Assembly: GCF_009497655.1 (NCBI RefSeq)
Contig: NZ_CP023317.1
Span: 1,021,501-1,085,500, forward strand
From: Priestia megaterium
GTDB taxonomy: Bacteria; Bacillota; Bacilli; Bacillales; Bacillaceae_H
Direction: 5' to 3'
DNA length: 64,000 nt
Part shown: in pieces, positions 8,449 to 17,899 of the stretch
Numbering within the stretch: position 1 is the first letter of the stretch
How the letters are laid out: each line of letters begins with the position of its first letter
Translations under genes and position numbers: made by a program
The notes under the pieces: generated by a model
The model's database searches: none
What the model was told of the DNA's origin: nothing
What the model saw: only the letters and a program-made list of their open reading frames with translations

Positions 8449-10385
8449 ATATGCTGCAGCCTGTTATTTTAATTCAGCAAGAAAAACATCAGCTGTATTA
8501 TAAAGAATGTAACAAAGCAGCTCAGCAATTCTTTGACAAAATGGAAGACAAGATAATCAATAAAGAAGAAAATCTGCTTTTTTACACACTTTGTGAAAAA
8601 GCCATTGCCACGAAAGAACCGATTCAATATCAATACATACAGCTTTTTCAGCCCGACCGGCATGCATATGAAGTAACTTTTACTCCTCTTTTTAATCAAG
8701 CGACAGCCCCTTCACATGTCCTTGTCATGGCTCAAGAAATTCATTATAAAAAAACACAGGAAGAGAGCACGCGTTTACTCGATGCGTTTCTAGAAAATAC
8801 GGTAGACGCCATTCTAATTGCTGATTGTGATGAGAAGGTCTTAACAGTCAATGGAGCATTCGAAAAGCTATTTCAGTGGAGAAAAGAAGAAGTTATCGGA
8901 AAAAGCCGTCAAGAGATGAACATCGTGTCAAAGAAAGAGGAACAAGAAAACCTTAAATTAATCGAAGAATTAAAAAATGGTAAGACGCTGTCTCCTTATG
9001 AAACAGTCAGGTACACAAAAAGCGGCGAAGGCGTGTGTGTATCTGTCAGCTGTTCACCGATTTATGACTATCAAAATCAACTGGTCGCCTATTCAGTGAT
9101 TTACCGAGATATCACAGCTATTAAAAAATTAGAATTAGAGCTCATAAAAAGCAAACAGTGGTACAAATCGCTATTTACAAACCACCACCACGCAGTTTGT
9201 ATGCTGAATTTGGACGGTGCGATTTTAAATATTAACAGCGCATTCTTAGAAACGCTGCAGCTTTCTGCAAGCGATGTGCTGCATAAAAATTACCGAGACA
9301 TTGCTAAAAGACTGGGAGCCTGTAATTACAAACGTTGGAATGTATATGAAGAAATTAGTTATAGTACAGAGATAACATTCCGAAGAAGCCAACATTCTAT
9401 ACAACATGTTTATATTACAACGATTCCTGTCAAAGTAAATAATCAAACGGTTGGCGCCTATGCAATCTTACACGATATTACGCCTCAAAAAGAAGCAGCA
9501 GAACAGCTGGCGTATACGCTGAAAGAACTTGAAAATATAAAATATGCGCTTGATGAATCAGCTAGCGTTATGATTATAAATGCAAGTGGAACTATTACCT
9601 ATGTAAATGATATGTATGTACAGTATTCAGGTTACGAAAAAGAAGATTTAGTAGGGAAGTATTATCGAGATGCAGGGCTTAATCATGATCATCATGAGCT
9701 GCTTGAAACAATAAAAAGCGGAAAAGTATGGCGAGGACAGCTTGAAATGGGGACGAAGCATCATCAGTCATACTGGGTATCGAAAACAATTGTGCCGTTA
9801 AAAGATATAGACGGAAATATTACTCATTATGTATCCATTCATAATGATATTACTGAACAAAAAGCGCTAGAAAATAAACTTCATTTTGAAGCCACTCACG
9901 ATAGTTTAACAGGTCTTCCCAACCGGGCAATGTTATTAAAAGAGTTAAATAAAGTAATTGAAAAAGGGCAGCAAAAAAGCGATGAGTTTTTTGCGCTTTT
10001 GTTTCTTGACTGTGATAATTTTAAGCAGATTAACGATGAATATGGCCATCATATAGGCGACGAATTTCTAAAAGCATACACGAAGAGATTAAAGAGCTGT
10101 GTGAGGAAAGGCGATCGTATTTATCGTTTGGGCGGAGACGAGTTTATCATTATTTTAAACGTAACAAATGGACGAGAAATTGAACAAATTGCTAGGCGAA
10201 TTCACGTATCTCTTCAGCAAAGCTGGAATGTACGGGGCTATTGTTTGCGCACCACAACTACCATCGGCGTCTCTATTTATCCAGAAGACGGGGAATCGGC
10301 TGCTTCATTATTAAAAAATGCAGATGATGCGTTATATAAAGGAAAAAGAGAAGGGAAAAATAATTATATCCTCTATCAAACGTAA
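8412..10385 (+). CDS. Multi-PAS diguanylate cyclase
   Basis: 657 residues, cytoplasmic. Four PAS-type sensor modules appear to be stacked: about 10-105, 112-235 (DAILIADCDEKVLTVNGAFE), 245-360 and 370-485 (ASVMIINASGTITYVNDMYV), followed by one GGDEF domain from about 490. The cyclase signature RLGGDEF is intact near residue 574, and five residues before it is RKGD, the classical RxxD product-inhibition site, so this should be an active, feedback-inhibited enzyme converting two GTP to c-di-GMP. No EAL domain is present. ATG 8412 is preceded by GGAGG at eight bases. It follows the EAL gene and ends in a terminator shared with the convergent regulator. Confidence 0.9.
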   Translation: MYSEGVFQFYFMNMLQPVILIQQEKHQLYYKECNKAAQQFFDKMEDKIINKEENLLFYTLCEKAIATKEPIQYQYIQLFQPDRHAYEVTFTPLFNQATAPSHVLVMAQEIHYKKTQEESTRLLDAFLENTVDAILIADCDEKVLTVNGAFEKLFQWRKEEVIGKSRQEMNIVSKKEEQENLKLIEELKNGKTLSPYETVRYTKSGEGVCVSVSCSPIYDYQNQLVAYSVIYRDITAIKKLELELIKSKQWYKSLFTNHHHAVCMLNLDGAILNINSAFLETLQLSASDVLHKNYRDIAKRLGACNYKRWNVYEEISYSTEITFRRSQHSIQHVYITTIPVKVNNQTVGAYAILHDITPQKEAAEQLAYTLKELENIKYALDESASVMIINASGTITYVNDMYVQYSGYEKEDLVGKYYRDAGLNHDHHELLETIKSGKVWRGQLEMGTKHHQSYWVSKTIVPLKDIDGNITHYVSIHNDITEQKALENKLHFEATHDSLTGLPNRAMLLKELNKVIEKGQQKSDEFFALLFLDCDNFKQINDEYGHHIGDEFLKAYTKRLKSCVRKGDRIYRLGGDEFIIILNVTNGREIEQIARRIHVSLQQSWNVRGYCLRTTTTIGVSIYPEDGESAASLLKNADDALYKGKREGKNNYILYQT

Positions 10386-10410
10386 AAAAAGCCTCCAAAG
10401 AGGCTTTTTT
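10385..10410. terminator. Bidirectional terminator
   Basis: AAAAAAGCCTC, loop CAAA, GAGGCTTTTTT. It serves the cyclase on the plus strand and the convergent HxlR gene, whose stop codon it overlaps. Confidence 0.85.
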
Positions 10411-10723
10411 ATTTTATCCATGTTTTTGCCCACTTGCTGACGGGTCCTAAGATCATACCAAGCTCTGATCCTTTTTTAGTTAAGATATATTCAATACGAA
10501 CCGGACGTTCAGGAATAACGTGCCGGATTACAATTCCTTCTTCTTCTAACTCTTTCATTCGTTCGGTTAACATTCGTTTACTTAAAGAGGGAATGCTGCT
10601 GTGAATTTCACTAAAGCGTTTAGGACCGCTCATCAGGACATAAATAATTAACCCGTTCCATCTTTTTCCTATTATATCAAACGTTTTCCACACTTTTGGA
10701 CATAACTCATCAAATTCATTCAT
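10409..10723 (-). CDS. HxlR-family transcriptional regulator, one-cysteine YodB/CatR type
   Basis: A 104-residue winged-helix repressor. The sequence CPKVWKTFDIIGKRWNGLII, with cysteine 8, matches the start of the B. subtilis quinone/diamide sensors YodB and CatR, and SGPKRFSEI plus SKRMLTERMKELEEEGIV form the DNA-binding wing region. YodB also uses two C-terminal cysteines; this protein ends at WAKTWIK and has only the N-terminal one, so it would have to sense electrophiles by thiol alkylation or an intermolecular disulfide. It is divergent from glcU-gdh, with 289 bases between. Whether it controls those genes is unknown; family members usually control a neighbouring oxidoreductase. Confidence 0.88.
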   Translation of the reverse strand: MNEFDELCPKVWKTFDIIGKRWNGLIIYVLMSGPKRFSEIHSSIPSLSKRMLTERMKELEEEGIVIRHVIPERPVRIEYILTKKGSELGMILGPVSKWAKTWIK

Positions 10724-11012
10724 TCATGCCACCTACTTTATTGTATATAGGATATTAAAAGTAACCCTTATAATGTTATTATATACTAGCATTTGGATAA
10801 TGAAAAGGCTATCTTTTTTTATTTTCAAAACTTTCAGTAGCTTGGAAACGCTGTATTGTAAAGTTTTAAAAAAAAGTCACAGAATCGACATATTATTATT
10901 GACGTATCAAGAAAAAAGGTCTAAGATTGGTTACATAAAGTTACCTAGTTAAATAAAAGGTACTTTAAATTTACAATTACATCAAGAGTTTGAGAAAGAA
11001 GGTTAGTATCAA

Positions 11013-11864
11013 ATGGATATCCTTTTGGCTATTCTTCCTGCGATTTTCTGGGGAAGTATTGTCCTGTTCAACGTTAAATTGGGCGGAGGTCCTTACAGTC
11101 AAACGCTTGGGACTACAATTGGTGCGCTGATCTTTTCAGCCGTTATTTATTTCGTAGTTCATCCAGTGTTGACGCCGCTTATTTTTATTGTCGGAATCGT
11201 TTCAGGATTATTTTGGGCAGTTGGGCAAAGTAATCAGTTGAAAACGATTGATTATATTGGTGTTTCAAAAACCATGCCAATTTCAACTGGTATGCAGCTT
11301 GTGACAACATCACTATTTGGTGTTATCGTGTTTCACGAGTGGTCAACAACAACAACCGTTATTTTAGGCGTGTTAGCTCTTATTTTCATTGTTATTGGTA
11401 TCGTGCTAACATCACTAGAAAGCGAAAAAAATGCAGAGCAATCTGGACAATTCAAAAAAGGGATTATTACCCTTATTGTTTCAACAATTGGATACTTAGT
11501 GTATGTAGTTGTCGCTCGTTTATTTAATGTAGACGGCTGGTCGGCACTATTCCCACAAGCTATTGGTATGTTAATTGGTGGACTTATACTTACTTATAAA
11601 CACAAACCGTTTAATAAATACGCAATTCGCAACATTATTCCAGGCCTTATTTGGGCAGCTGGTAACATGTTCTTATTTATCTCTCAACCTAAAGTAGGGG
11701 TTGCAACAAGCTTCTCATTATCACAAATGGGAATCGTTATTTCAACGCTTGGCGGTATCTTCTTACTTGGAGAAAAGAAAACAAAGCGTCAGCTTATTTC
11801 AATTACGATTGGTATTGTGCTCATCATTTTAGGTGGCGTATTCCTCGGAATGGCTAAAAGTTAA
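11013..11864 (+). CDS. glcU: Glucose uptake protein GlcU
   Basis: 283 residues with about ten hydrophobic segments, a member of the GRP/drug-metabolite transporter superfamily (glucose/ribose porter). It starts MDILLAILPAIFWGSIVLFN and carries the internal duplication typical of the family (GLFWAVGQ..QLKTIDYIGVSKTMPIS and GLIWAAGNMFLFISQPKVGV). It is thought to bring in unphosphorylated glucose by proton symport, supplying the dehydrogenase encoded 62 bases downstream. This arrangement is the known B. megaterium / B. subtilis glcU-gdh operon, expressed during sporulation and used at germination; I could not identify a convincing SigG promoter in the 289-base upstream region. Confidence 0.93.
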   Translation: MDILLAILPAIFWGSIVLFNVKLGGGPYSQTLGTTIGALIFSAVIYFVVHPVLTPLIFIVGIVSGLFWAVGQSNQLKTIDYIGVSKTMPISTGMQLVTTSLFGVIVFHEWSTTTTVILGVLALIFIVIGIVLTSLESEKNAEQSGQFKKGIITLIVSTIGYLVYVVVARLFNVDGWSALFPQAIGMLIGGLILTYKHKPFNKYAIRNIIPGLIWAAGNMFLFISQPKVGVATSFSLSQMGIVISTLGGIFLLGEKKTKRQLISITIGIVLIILGGVFLGMAKS

Positions 11865-11914
11865 CGTTTACGTAAAAGTTAATGATAGTATGTATGAATA
11901 AATGAAAACACTAG

Positions 11915-12712
<798 letters not shown>

Positions 12713-12734
12713 TATAGTTTAGAATCGATGTAGA

Positions 12735-12772
12735 AAAAAGAGACATGGCAAAAAGCGCCATGTCTTTTTTTT
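12735..12772 (+). terminator. Terminator of glcU-gdh
   Basis: Stem AGACATGGC / GCCATGTCT with a run of eight T residues. Confidence 0.85.
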
Positions 12773-12776
12773 CTAT

Positions 12777-12826
12777 ACCTAAGAGAACTTCACCCCCCTT
12801 TCGGGGTTGGTGAAATTCTCCTAGGT
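12777..12826. repeat. Long imperfect hairpin between convergent genes
   Basis: A 50-base inverted repeat: ACCTAAGAGAACTTCACC pairs with GGTGAAATTCTCCTAGGT apart from a few mismatches, with an inner CCCC TTT CGGGG. It sits just past the gdh terminator. It has no T run, so it is not an ordinary terminator. A further weak hairpin, AAGGGAGC / GCTTCCCTT, follows at about 12869-12892 near the end of the convergent transporter gene. Confidence 0.6.
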
Positions 12827-12906
12827 AAAAGCTTTTAAGAACTTTTTAAAACCTTTTTGGGAAGGTTCAAGGGAGCTTTTTGTGCTTCCCTTATAAGTTT
12901 ATTGTA

Positions 12907-13869
12907 TTAGCCAGCCATTTTTTTGTTAGACGATGGCTGGTTTTTGTCTTTTAGTTTGCTGAAGATAAAGGCTAGCACTGAGCCTGAGATGTTGTGCCAG
13001 ACGCTGAAGATGGCGCTTGGGACAGCGGCTAGCGGCGAAAAGTGAGTGGAAGCAATGGTAACGCCGAGCCCTGAGTTTTGCATGCCAACTTCCATTGCGA
13101 CCGCTTTTTGTTTGGCTAAATCCATTCCGCATAAGCGGGCAAAGAAGAAGCCGATTGTGAAACCAAGAATGTTGTGAAGCACGACTACGGCAAAAATGAT
13201 ACCACCCGTTTTAGCAAGCTGCGCTTGGCTTCCTGCCACAACGGCAGATACAATCAAAACAATTGCGACTACTGAAACAAGGGGAAGAGCTTTGGAACTC
13301 GCTTCTGCAGCTTTTCCAAAAAACTTTTTGATCGTAAATCCAAGAGCAAGCGGAATGATGACAACTTGTATAATGGAAATAATAAGAGACATGATATCAA
13401 TATCGACCCACTTGCTTGCAAATAATAAAATAAGAAGCGGTGTAACAATCGGTGCTAAAATGGTTGAAACAGAAGCGATAGCGACTGCGAGCGCAACGTT
13501 TCCTCGAGCCAAAAAGACCATTACGTTTGATGATGTGCCGCTTGGACAGCAGCCTACTAAAATAACGCCCACTGCTATTTCTTTTGGTAAATCTAAGCCA
13601 ATCGCCAAACCGAATGCGAGAAGCGGCATAATGATAAAATGCCCCACCACGCCTAGTGCTACTTCTTTCGGTCTTCGAAATACTTCGCTGAAATCAGACG
13701 CTGACAGCGTTAATCCCATTCCAAACATGACAATTCCTAAAAGCGGAACGATATACTTTCCAATCCATACAAAGTGCTCTGGGAATGAATAGGCAATAAC
13801 GGAAATTAAAATAACCCAAAGCGTAAATGTTTTTCCTGCAAAAGTACTGATTTTCTCTATTGTTTTCAT
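12907..13869 (-). CDS. BASS-family sodium-coupled transporter (YocS/PanS-like)
   Basis: 320 residues with about ten membrane segments, belonging to the bile acid:sodium symporter family. The sodium-site signatures are visible: GCCPSGTSSNVMVFLARGN in the first half and EVGMQNSGLGVTIASTHFSP in the second. Bacterial members include PanS, a pantoate/ketopantoate importer, and B. subtilis YocS of unknown substrate; here the substrate cannot be read from sequence or neighbours. The ribosome-binding site is GGAGG before ATG 13869. It is monocistronic, convergent with gdh. Confidence 0.88.
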   Translation of the reverse strand: MKTIEKISTFAGKTFTLWVILISVIAYSFPEHFVWIGKYIVPLLGIVMFGMGLTLSASDFSEVFRRPKEVALGVVGHFIIMPLLAFGLAIGLDLPKEIAVGVILVGCCPSGTSSNVMVFLARGNVALAVAIASVSTILAPIVTPLLILLFASKWVDIDIMSLIISIIQVVIIPLALGFTIKKFFGKAAEASSKALPLVSVVAIVLIVSAVVAGSQAQLAKTGGIIFAVVVLHNILGFTIGFFFARLCGMDLAKQKAVAMEVGMQNSGLGVTIASTHFSPLAAVPSAIFSVWHNISGSVLAFIFSKLKDKNQPSSNKKMAG

Positions 13870-14070
13870 CTGTACGATACCTCCTGCGAACTATAAGAAG
13901 AAATTATACTATTTATTCAGAAAAATGAAAACAGTATTTTTGTAAAATAGTACAGAATATTTTATCTTTTGGAGATTATTTCAGTTTAAATGCAAGCATT
14001 CCTTCATTGAATGGACAGAATATGTGGTAATATAAAGAAGTTAGTTTTAGAAAGTCGGAGGAGTTTAGTC

Positions 14071-14271
14071 ATGAAATTTATCTATATTTTGTCTGTCCTT
14101 CCGTTCGTAGGCATATTAGGGTTTCTTCCTTTTGTTAATCGAGTGACTCCGTTTGTTCTCGGTATGCCGTTCAATATGTTTTGGATGGTGATATGGGTGG
14201 TGCTTACGTCCATTATTTTAGGGGTTATGTATAAGCTTGATCCCAGAAATCGGGAAGGGGAAGAAGAATGA
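14071..14271 (+). CDS. yhjC: DUF3311 small membrane subunit (YhjC-like)
   Basis: 66 residues with two hydrophobic segments (FIYILSVLPFVGILGFLPFV and MFWMVIWVVLTSIILGVMY) and the typical ending YKLDPRNREGEEE. The start is ATG 14071 behind GGAGG; an upstream in-frame start at 14011 has no ribosome-binding site. The stop overlaps the start of the symporter gene (ATGA), matching the B. subtilis yhjC-yhjB pair and the analogous YhdT-PanF pair, in which a small membrane protein accompanies a sodium:solute symporter. Its biochemical role is not known. Confidence 0.85.
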   Translation: MKFIYILSVLPFVGILGFLPFVNRVTPFVLGMPFNMFWMVIWVVLTSIILGVMYKLDPRNREGEEE

Positions 14272-15731
14272 ATAGTGCACTTATTATTATTTTACTATTT
14301 TTAGTGGCAGCTATTTTTCTTGGCATACGATCAACCAAAGGCAAGGATATGAACTTGGAGCAGTGGACGGTAGGCGGACGCGGTTTCGGGGCTATTTTAG
14401 TGTTTGTGCTGATGGCCGGAGAAATCTATACAACGTTTTCGTTTCTAGGCGGAAGCGGATGGGCTTATGGAAAAGGAGCTCCTGCACTTTATGTCTTAAT
14501 TTATATTAGCTTATCATATGTCTTATCATACTGGCTTCTTCCTGTTATTTGGAAGTATGCAAGAGATCATAAGCTCGTCTCGCAGCCTGATTTTTTTGTA
14601 AGCAAATATAAAAGCCCTTACCTTGGTGTGCTTGTAGCTGCTGTAGGAGTGATTGCGGTCATTCCTGTTATTGTTGTGCAGTTAAAAGGATTGGGAATTA
14701 TTGTATCACAAGCATCATACGGCGCCATTTCAATGCCGGCAGCCATTTGGATGGGAGCTATCAGTTTAACGCTGTATGTGATGATATCCGGTATCCACGG
14801 TTCTGCATGGACGGCCGTTATTAAAGACATTATGATGCTTGCTGTGATTGGATTTTTAGGTATTTATTTACCTTTTCATTATTACGGAGGATACGGTCCA
14901 ATGTTTGAAGCTGTGAATACAGCGAAGCCAGGATTTTTAAAGTTTCCTGAGCAAGGATTAAGCGTCTCGTGGTTTATTTCGACCGTTATTTTACTAGTAC
15001 TTGGTTTTTATATGTGGCCGCAGGTGTTTAGCTCAAGCTATACAGCGAAAAATGCAAAGGTATTTCGCAAGAATGCAATCATTAGTCCTCTTTATACCTT
15101 AATGCTGCTCTTTGTGTTTTTTGTTGGGTTTGCAGCTATTTTAAAAGTTCCTGGTTTAAGCGGAGGAGACGTGGATCTTGCGCTATTACGTATCTCAATC
15201 CAAACTTTTGATCCTTGGTTTATTGGAATTATAGGAGGAGCGGGTTTGCTGACAGCGCTTGTGCCGGGATCGATGCTGTTAATGAGTGCGTCAACGCTGC
15301 TGGCTAAAAACATATACAAACCGTTTGCGCCTCAAGCAAGCGAAGAGCGTATTGCTCGTTTAGCGAAAAGCTTTGTACCGGTTGTGGCACTCATTTCCGT
15401 TTACTTTACGCTAAACGGGGGAACGACGCTATCAACAATTATTTTGATGGGCTATAGTCTAATGACACAGCTGTTTCCATCTCTGCTTTTCAGTTTGAAG
15501 AAAAATAACTTTGTAACGAAACAAGGAGCAGCTTGGGGGATTGTTGCTGGAATTATTGTAGTGGCCTATATTACAATCAGCGGCTCTACGATTGGTACGT
15601 TGTTCCCGTCACTGCCTCAGCAAATGAAAGATATCAACGTCGGATTTATTGCGCTGCTTATCAACTTTATCGTAATGTGGGCAGTCAGTATGCTCACAAA
15701 GCAAAACGAGGCTGAGACAAAAGTATATTAG
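14268..15731 (+). CDS. yhjB: Sodium:solute symporter family protein (YhjB-like)
   Basis: 487 residues with about 13 membrane segments, a member of the SSS family. Visible family features include WTVGGRGFGAILVFVLMAGE.. near residue 35, GGSGWAYGKGAPALY, a sodium-binding region around HGSAWTAVIKDIMMLAVIG and LVPGSMLLMSASTLLAKNIYK. Four-base overlap with yhjC implies coupled translation. B. subtilis YhjB has no assigned substrate; pantothenate or a similar organic anion would fit by analogy with PanF, but this is inference. Confidence 0.87.
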   Translation: MNSALIIILLFLVAAIFLGIRSTKGKDMNLEQWTVGGRGFGAILVFVLMAGEIYTTFSFLGGSGWAYGKGAPALYVLIYISLSYVLSYWLLPVIWKYARDHKLVSQPDFFVSKYKSPYLGVLVAAVGVIAVIPVIVVQLKGLGIIVSQASYGAISMPAAIWMGAISLTLYVMISGIHGSAWTAVIKDIMMLAVIGFLGIYLPFHYYGGYGPMFEAVNTAKPGFLKFPEQGLSVSWFISTVILLVLGFYMWPQVFSSSYTAKNAKVFRKNAIISPLYTLMLLFVFFVGFAAILKVPGLSGGDVDLALLRISIQTFDPWFIGIIGGAGLLTALVPGSMLLMSASTLLAKNIYKPFAPQASEERIARLAKSFVPVVALISVYFTLNGGTTLSTIILMGYSLMTQLFPSLLFSLKKNNFVTKQGAAWGIVAGIIVVAYITISGSTIGTLFPSLPQQMKDINVGFIALLINFIVMWAVSMLTKQNEAETKVY

Positions 15732-15734
15732 ACG

Positions 15735-16027
15735 AAGTGAAAAACGAACCATTGATCAACACGTTTGATTAGTGGTTCGTTTTTTTGTTAGGGTCAACGG
15801 TAGACCCTTCTAGCAGTTGATTGGAGGGCAAGACGAAGACTCCTGCGGGAAAAGCGGAACAGGTGAGACCCCACAGGAGCGCAAGCGACGAGGAGGCTCA
15901 GCGGCCGCCCGCGGAAAGCGACGTCTTGCACGGAAATCAACTGCGGTGTCACAAGCGGTTCAGCTCATGTCTACCGTTTGTTCGTCTTTAGATTAGATTC
16001 ATCTCATTATGTCTCAGCCTTGTTTTT
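15735..16027 (+). repeat. Structured intergenic repeat, copy 2
   Basis: Left arm is a terminator hairpin (AACGAACCA..TGATCAA / TTGATTAGTGGTTCGTT, then T7) at 15742-15786 that also ends yhjB. The core then runs from GCAGTTGATTGGAGGGC at about 15812 to GGAAATCAACTGC, and the right end is CTCATTATGTCTCAGCCTTG with a T run. Full-length example of the repeat. Confidence 0.85.
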
Positions 16028-16040
16028 TCTAATCAAACAG

Positions 16041-16080
16041 CAAAGAGCCAAAGGAATAGGATCATCCTTTGGCTCTTTAC
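16041..16080. terminator. Bidirectional terminator hairpin
   Basis: AAAGAGCCAAAGGA pairs with TCCTTTGGCTCTTT around a 10-base loop, with A and T runs on the two sides. It lies downstream of the convergent small gene at 16126. Confidence 0.7.
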
Positions 16081-16125
16081 GTGGCTTTTAACCGATAATT
16101 TGTAAAATTTCCTACATCAACTGAT

Positions 16126-16281
16126 TTACGCTAAAGCGGGAACTCGGTCGTTATAGTAAATAACTTCCGATAGGATCTTACACCCTTTAATCTCCTGAAA
16201 TGTCTTTTTCGCCTCTACCTCTGATTCAAATTCAAACATAGTCGGACTTTGGTTTTTCGAGTAAACGGTAATGATCCACAT
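16126..16281 (-). CDS. Small conserved Bacillus protein, 51 residues
   Basis: Reads MWIITVYSKNQ..MFEFESEVEAKKTFQEIKG, CKILSEVIYYND. The start at 16281 is chosen because it follows GGGGGAG and because I recall short Bacillus proteins beginning MWxITVYS; the frame is open 32 codons further upstream, with ATG 16377, without better support. It looks like a compact soluble alpha/beta domain. I know of no function. Monocistronic, between the repeat and glnK. Confidence 0.65.
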   Translation of the reverse strand: MWIITVYSKNQSPTMFEFESEVEAKKTFQEIKGCKILSEVIYYNDRVPALA

Positions 16282-16590
16282 TGTAAAATAAGCTCCCCCT
16301 GTAAAATAATAGTTTTCCTTTTTAGTGTAGCTATCAGGTGATGTAATAATAATTGAATAGTTGTGATACAGCCTCACATTTTAAAAGGTACTTCTACTAT
16401 ACAACAAAAATTACAAAATAAAACAAGAAAATCTAAAAAACTACAAAGAATAATGAAAGAGAATAAATAACCGTTTATATATGGGCTATATTTATAAATG
16501 GAAGTGGGAGTGTAAAAAATATAGGAAGAGCGATTGTCTTTTAGATTGCTAAACTATATACTTATGTTCAAAAAGTGCAGGACGTGAACG

Positions 16591-17898
16591 ATGAAAGTTG
16601 ATACGGTAGTAAAAAAAGATGTTTTCCTCATTTTGGTGATGATAGTTGTTGTGCCGCTAGCAGGAGAGCTTAAATATTATCCTTTTCATGATACGTATAG
16701 AGTCAGCTTTGCTGTGCCCATTTTTTTCTTTTCACTGCTGCTTTTAAGAAAGGTATCTCCTGTAATACCAGGTATTTTAGTTGCGAGTGCTATAGTGGGC
16801 TTTCGAATGTACCTTGATTGGTATAATTACGAATCATTTGATTTTCTGCATTCTTTGCAGATTCGATGCTCAGCAGGGATTTATTATCTTGTTTATGCCA
16901 TTGCTTTTTCTTGGTTTAAGATTAACGATTTTCATTCAAAGCCGTGGATTATTGGCATATGGAGCATCATCATCGAAACGGTTTCAGGTGGCATGGAACT
17001 GCTTTGTATGTATGTGATGGTTCACCATCATATTGTGTTTCCGGAGTTCATGCAAATTTTTATTGTAGGCGTCTTTCGAAGTTTCTTTGTTTTATGTCTG
17101 TTTAGCATGATCAAGCTTTACGAAGGGCAGCTGAGAGAACGGCAAATCTCTCAAAAAAATGATCAGCTGCTTGTTGTGCTTTCAAATTTGTATGAAGAAT
17201 CCATTCATTTGAAAAAAACGCTGCAAGACGCTGAGAGAATTACGAAAAAGTCGTATGATTTATATGAAGAACTACACGAAGCAGATATCCACCAGCTTAC
17301 TTCGCTGCACGAATTTAGCCAAAAAGCATTACAAATTGCAGGAGAAGTACATGATATTAAAAAAGACAACCAGCGGATATCAGCAGGACTGTCCAAGGTC
17401 ATTACAAAAGAGGAATTTTCTGAGTATATGGAAATCGAAAGTCTGCTTCAAATCGTCATGCGCAGCAATGAAAAGTATGCGGCGATGTTAGCAAAAGATA
17501 TTCATTTTTCATATTCGGTTCTAGGAGAGCATCCTCGCTATCACGTGTACTTGTTTTTGTCATTAATTAATAACTTAGTAACGAATGCAGTCGAAGCGAT
17601 TGAAAAAGAAGGCGCGATTATTATCGACGTCTGCCGAGAAGAAGACCGCATTTTACTATATGTAAGAGACAGTGGTCCCGGTGTAAAAAAAAGGCATGAA
17701 CGTCTCATTTTTAAAGCGGGATTTACATCCAAATACGCAAAGGACGGGACGCCTTCTACAGGTCTTGGACTTGTCTACGTTAAGCAAATGACCGAGCAGC
17801 TGGGCGGGAGTATTCAATTTATTAATCTGTCTCCAAGCCCCGGTGTTCAATTTACTATAGATTTACCTATTTCTACGTTAATGGGGGATAAGGACTAA
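16591..17898 (+). CDS. glnK: Sensor histidine kinase GlnK (YcbA)
   Basis: 435 residues. The first 175 carry six or so membrane segments; a coiled-coil linker (about 176-250) leads to a dimerisation helix with the likely phospho-acceptor His254 in EVHDIKKDNQRI, typical of the class whose histidine precedes D-I-K. The ATPase domain shows LINNLVTNAVEAI, RDSGPGV and TGLGLVYVKQM. In B. subtilis GlnK responds to extracellular glutamine and phosphorylates GlnL. The response-regulator gene begins two bases after this stop, and a glutamate transporter follows, supporting the assignment. Confidence 0.85.
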   Translation: MKVDTVVKKDVFLILVMIVVVPLAGELKYYPFHDTYRVSFAVPIFFFSLLLLRKVSPVIPGILVASAIVGFRMYLDWYNYESFDFLHSLQIRCSAGIYYLVYAIAFSWFKINDFHSKPWIIGIWSIIIETVSGGMELLCMYVMVHHHIVFPEFMQIFIVGVFRSFFVLCLFSMIKLYEGQLRERQISQKNDQLLVVLSNLYEESIHLKKTLQDAERITKKSYDLYEELHEADIHQLTSLHEFSQKALQIAGEVHDIKKDNQRISAGLSKVITKEEFSEYMEIESLLQIVMRSNEKYAAMLAKDIHFSYSVLGEHPRYHVYLFLSLINNLVTNAVEAIEKEGAIIIDVCREEDRILLYVRDSGPGVKKRHERLIFKAGFTSKYAKDGTPSTGLGLVYVKQMTEQLGGSIQFINLSPSPGVQFTIDLPISTLMGDKD

Positions 17899-17899
17899 T

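Noticed and set aside
13196-13792. 198-codon plus-strand frame opposite the BASS transporter
   Set aside because: The minus-strand protein has full family signatures; the plus-strand translation has no recognisable domain or ribosome-binding site.
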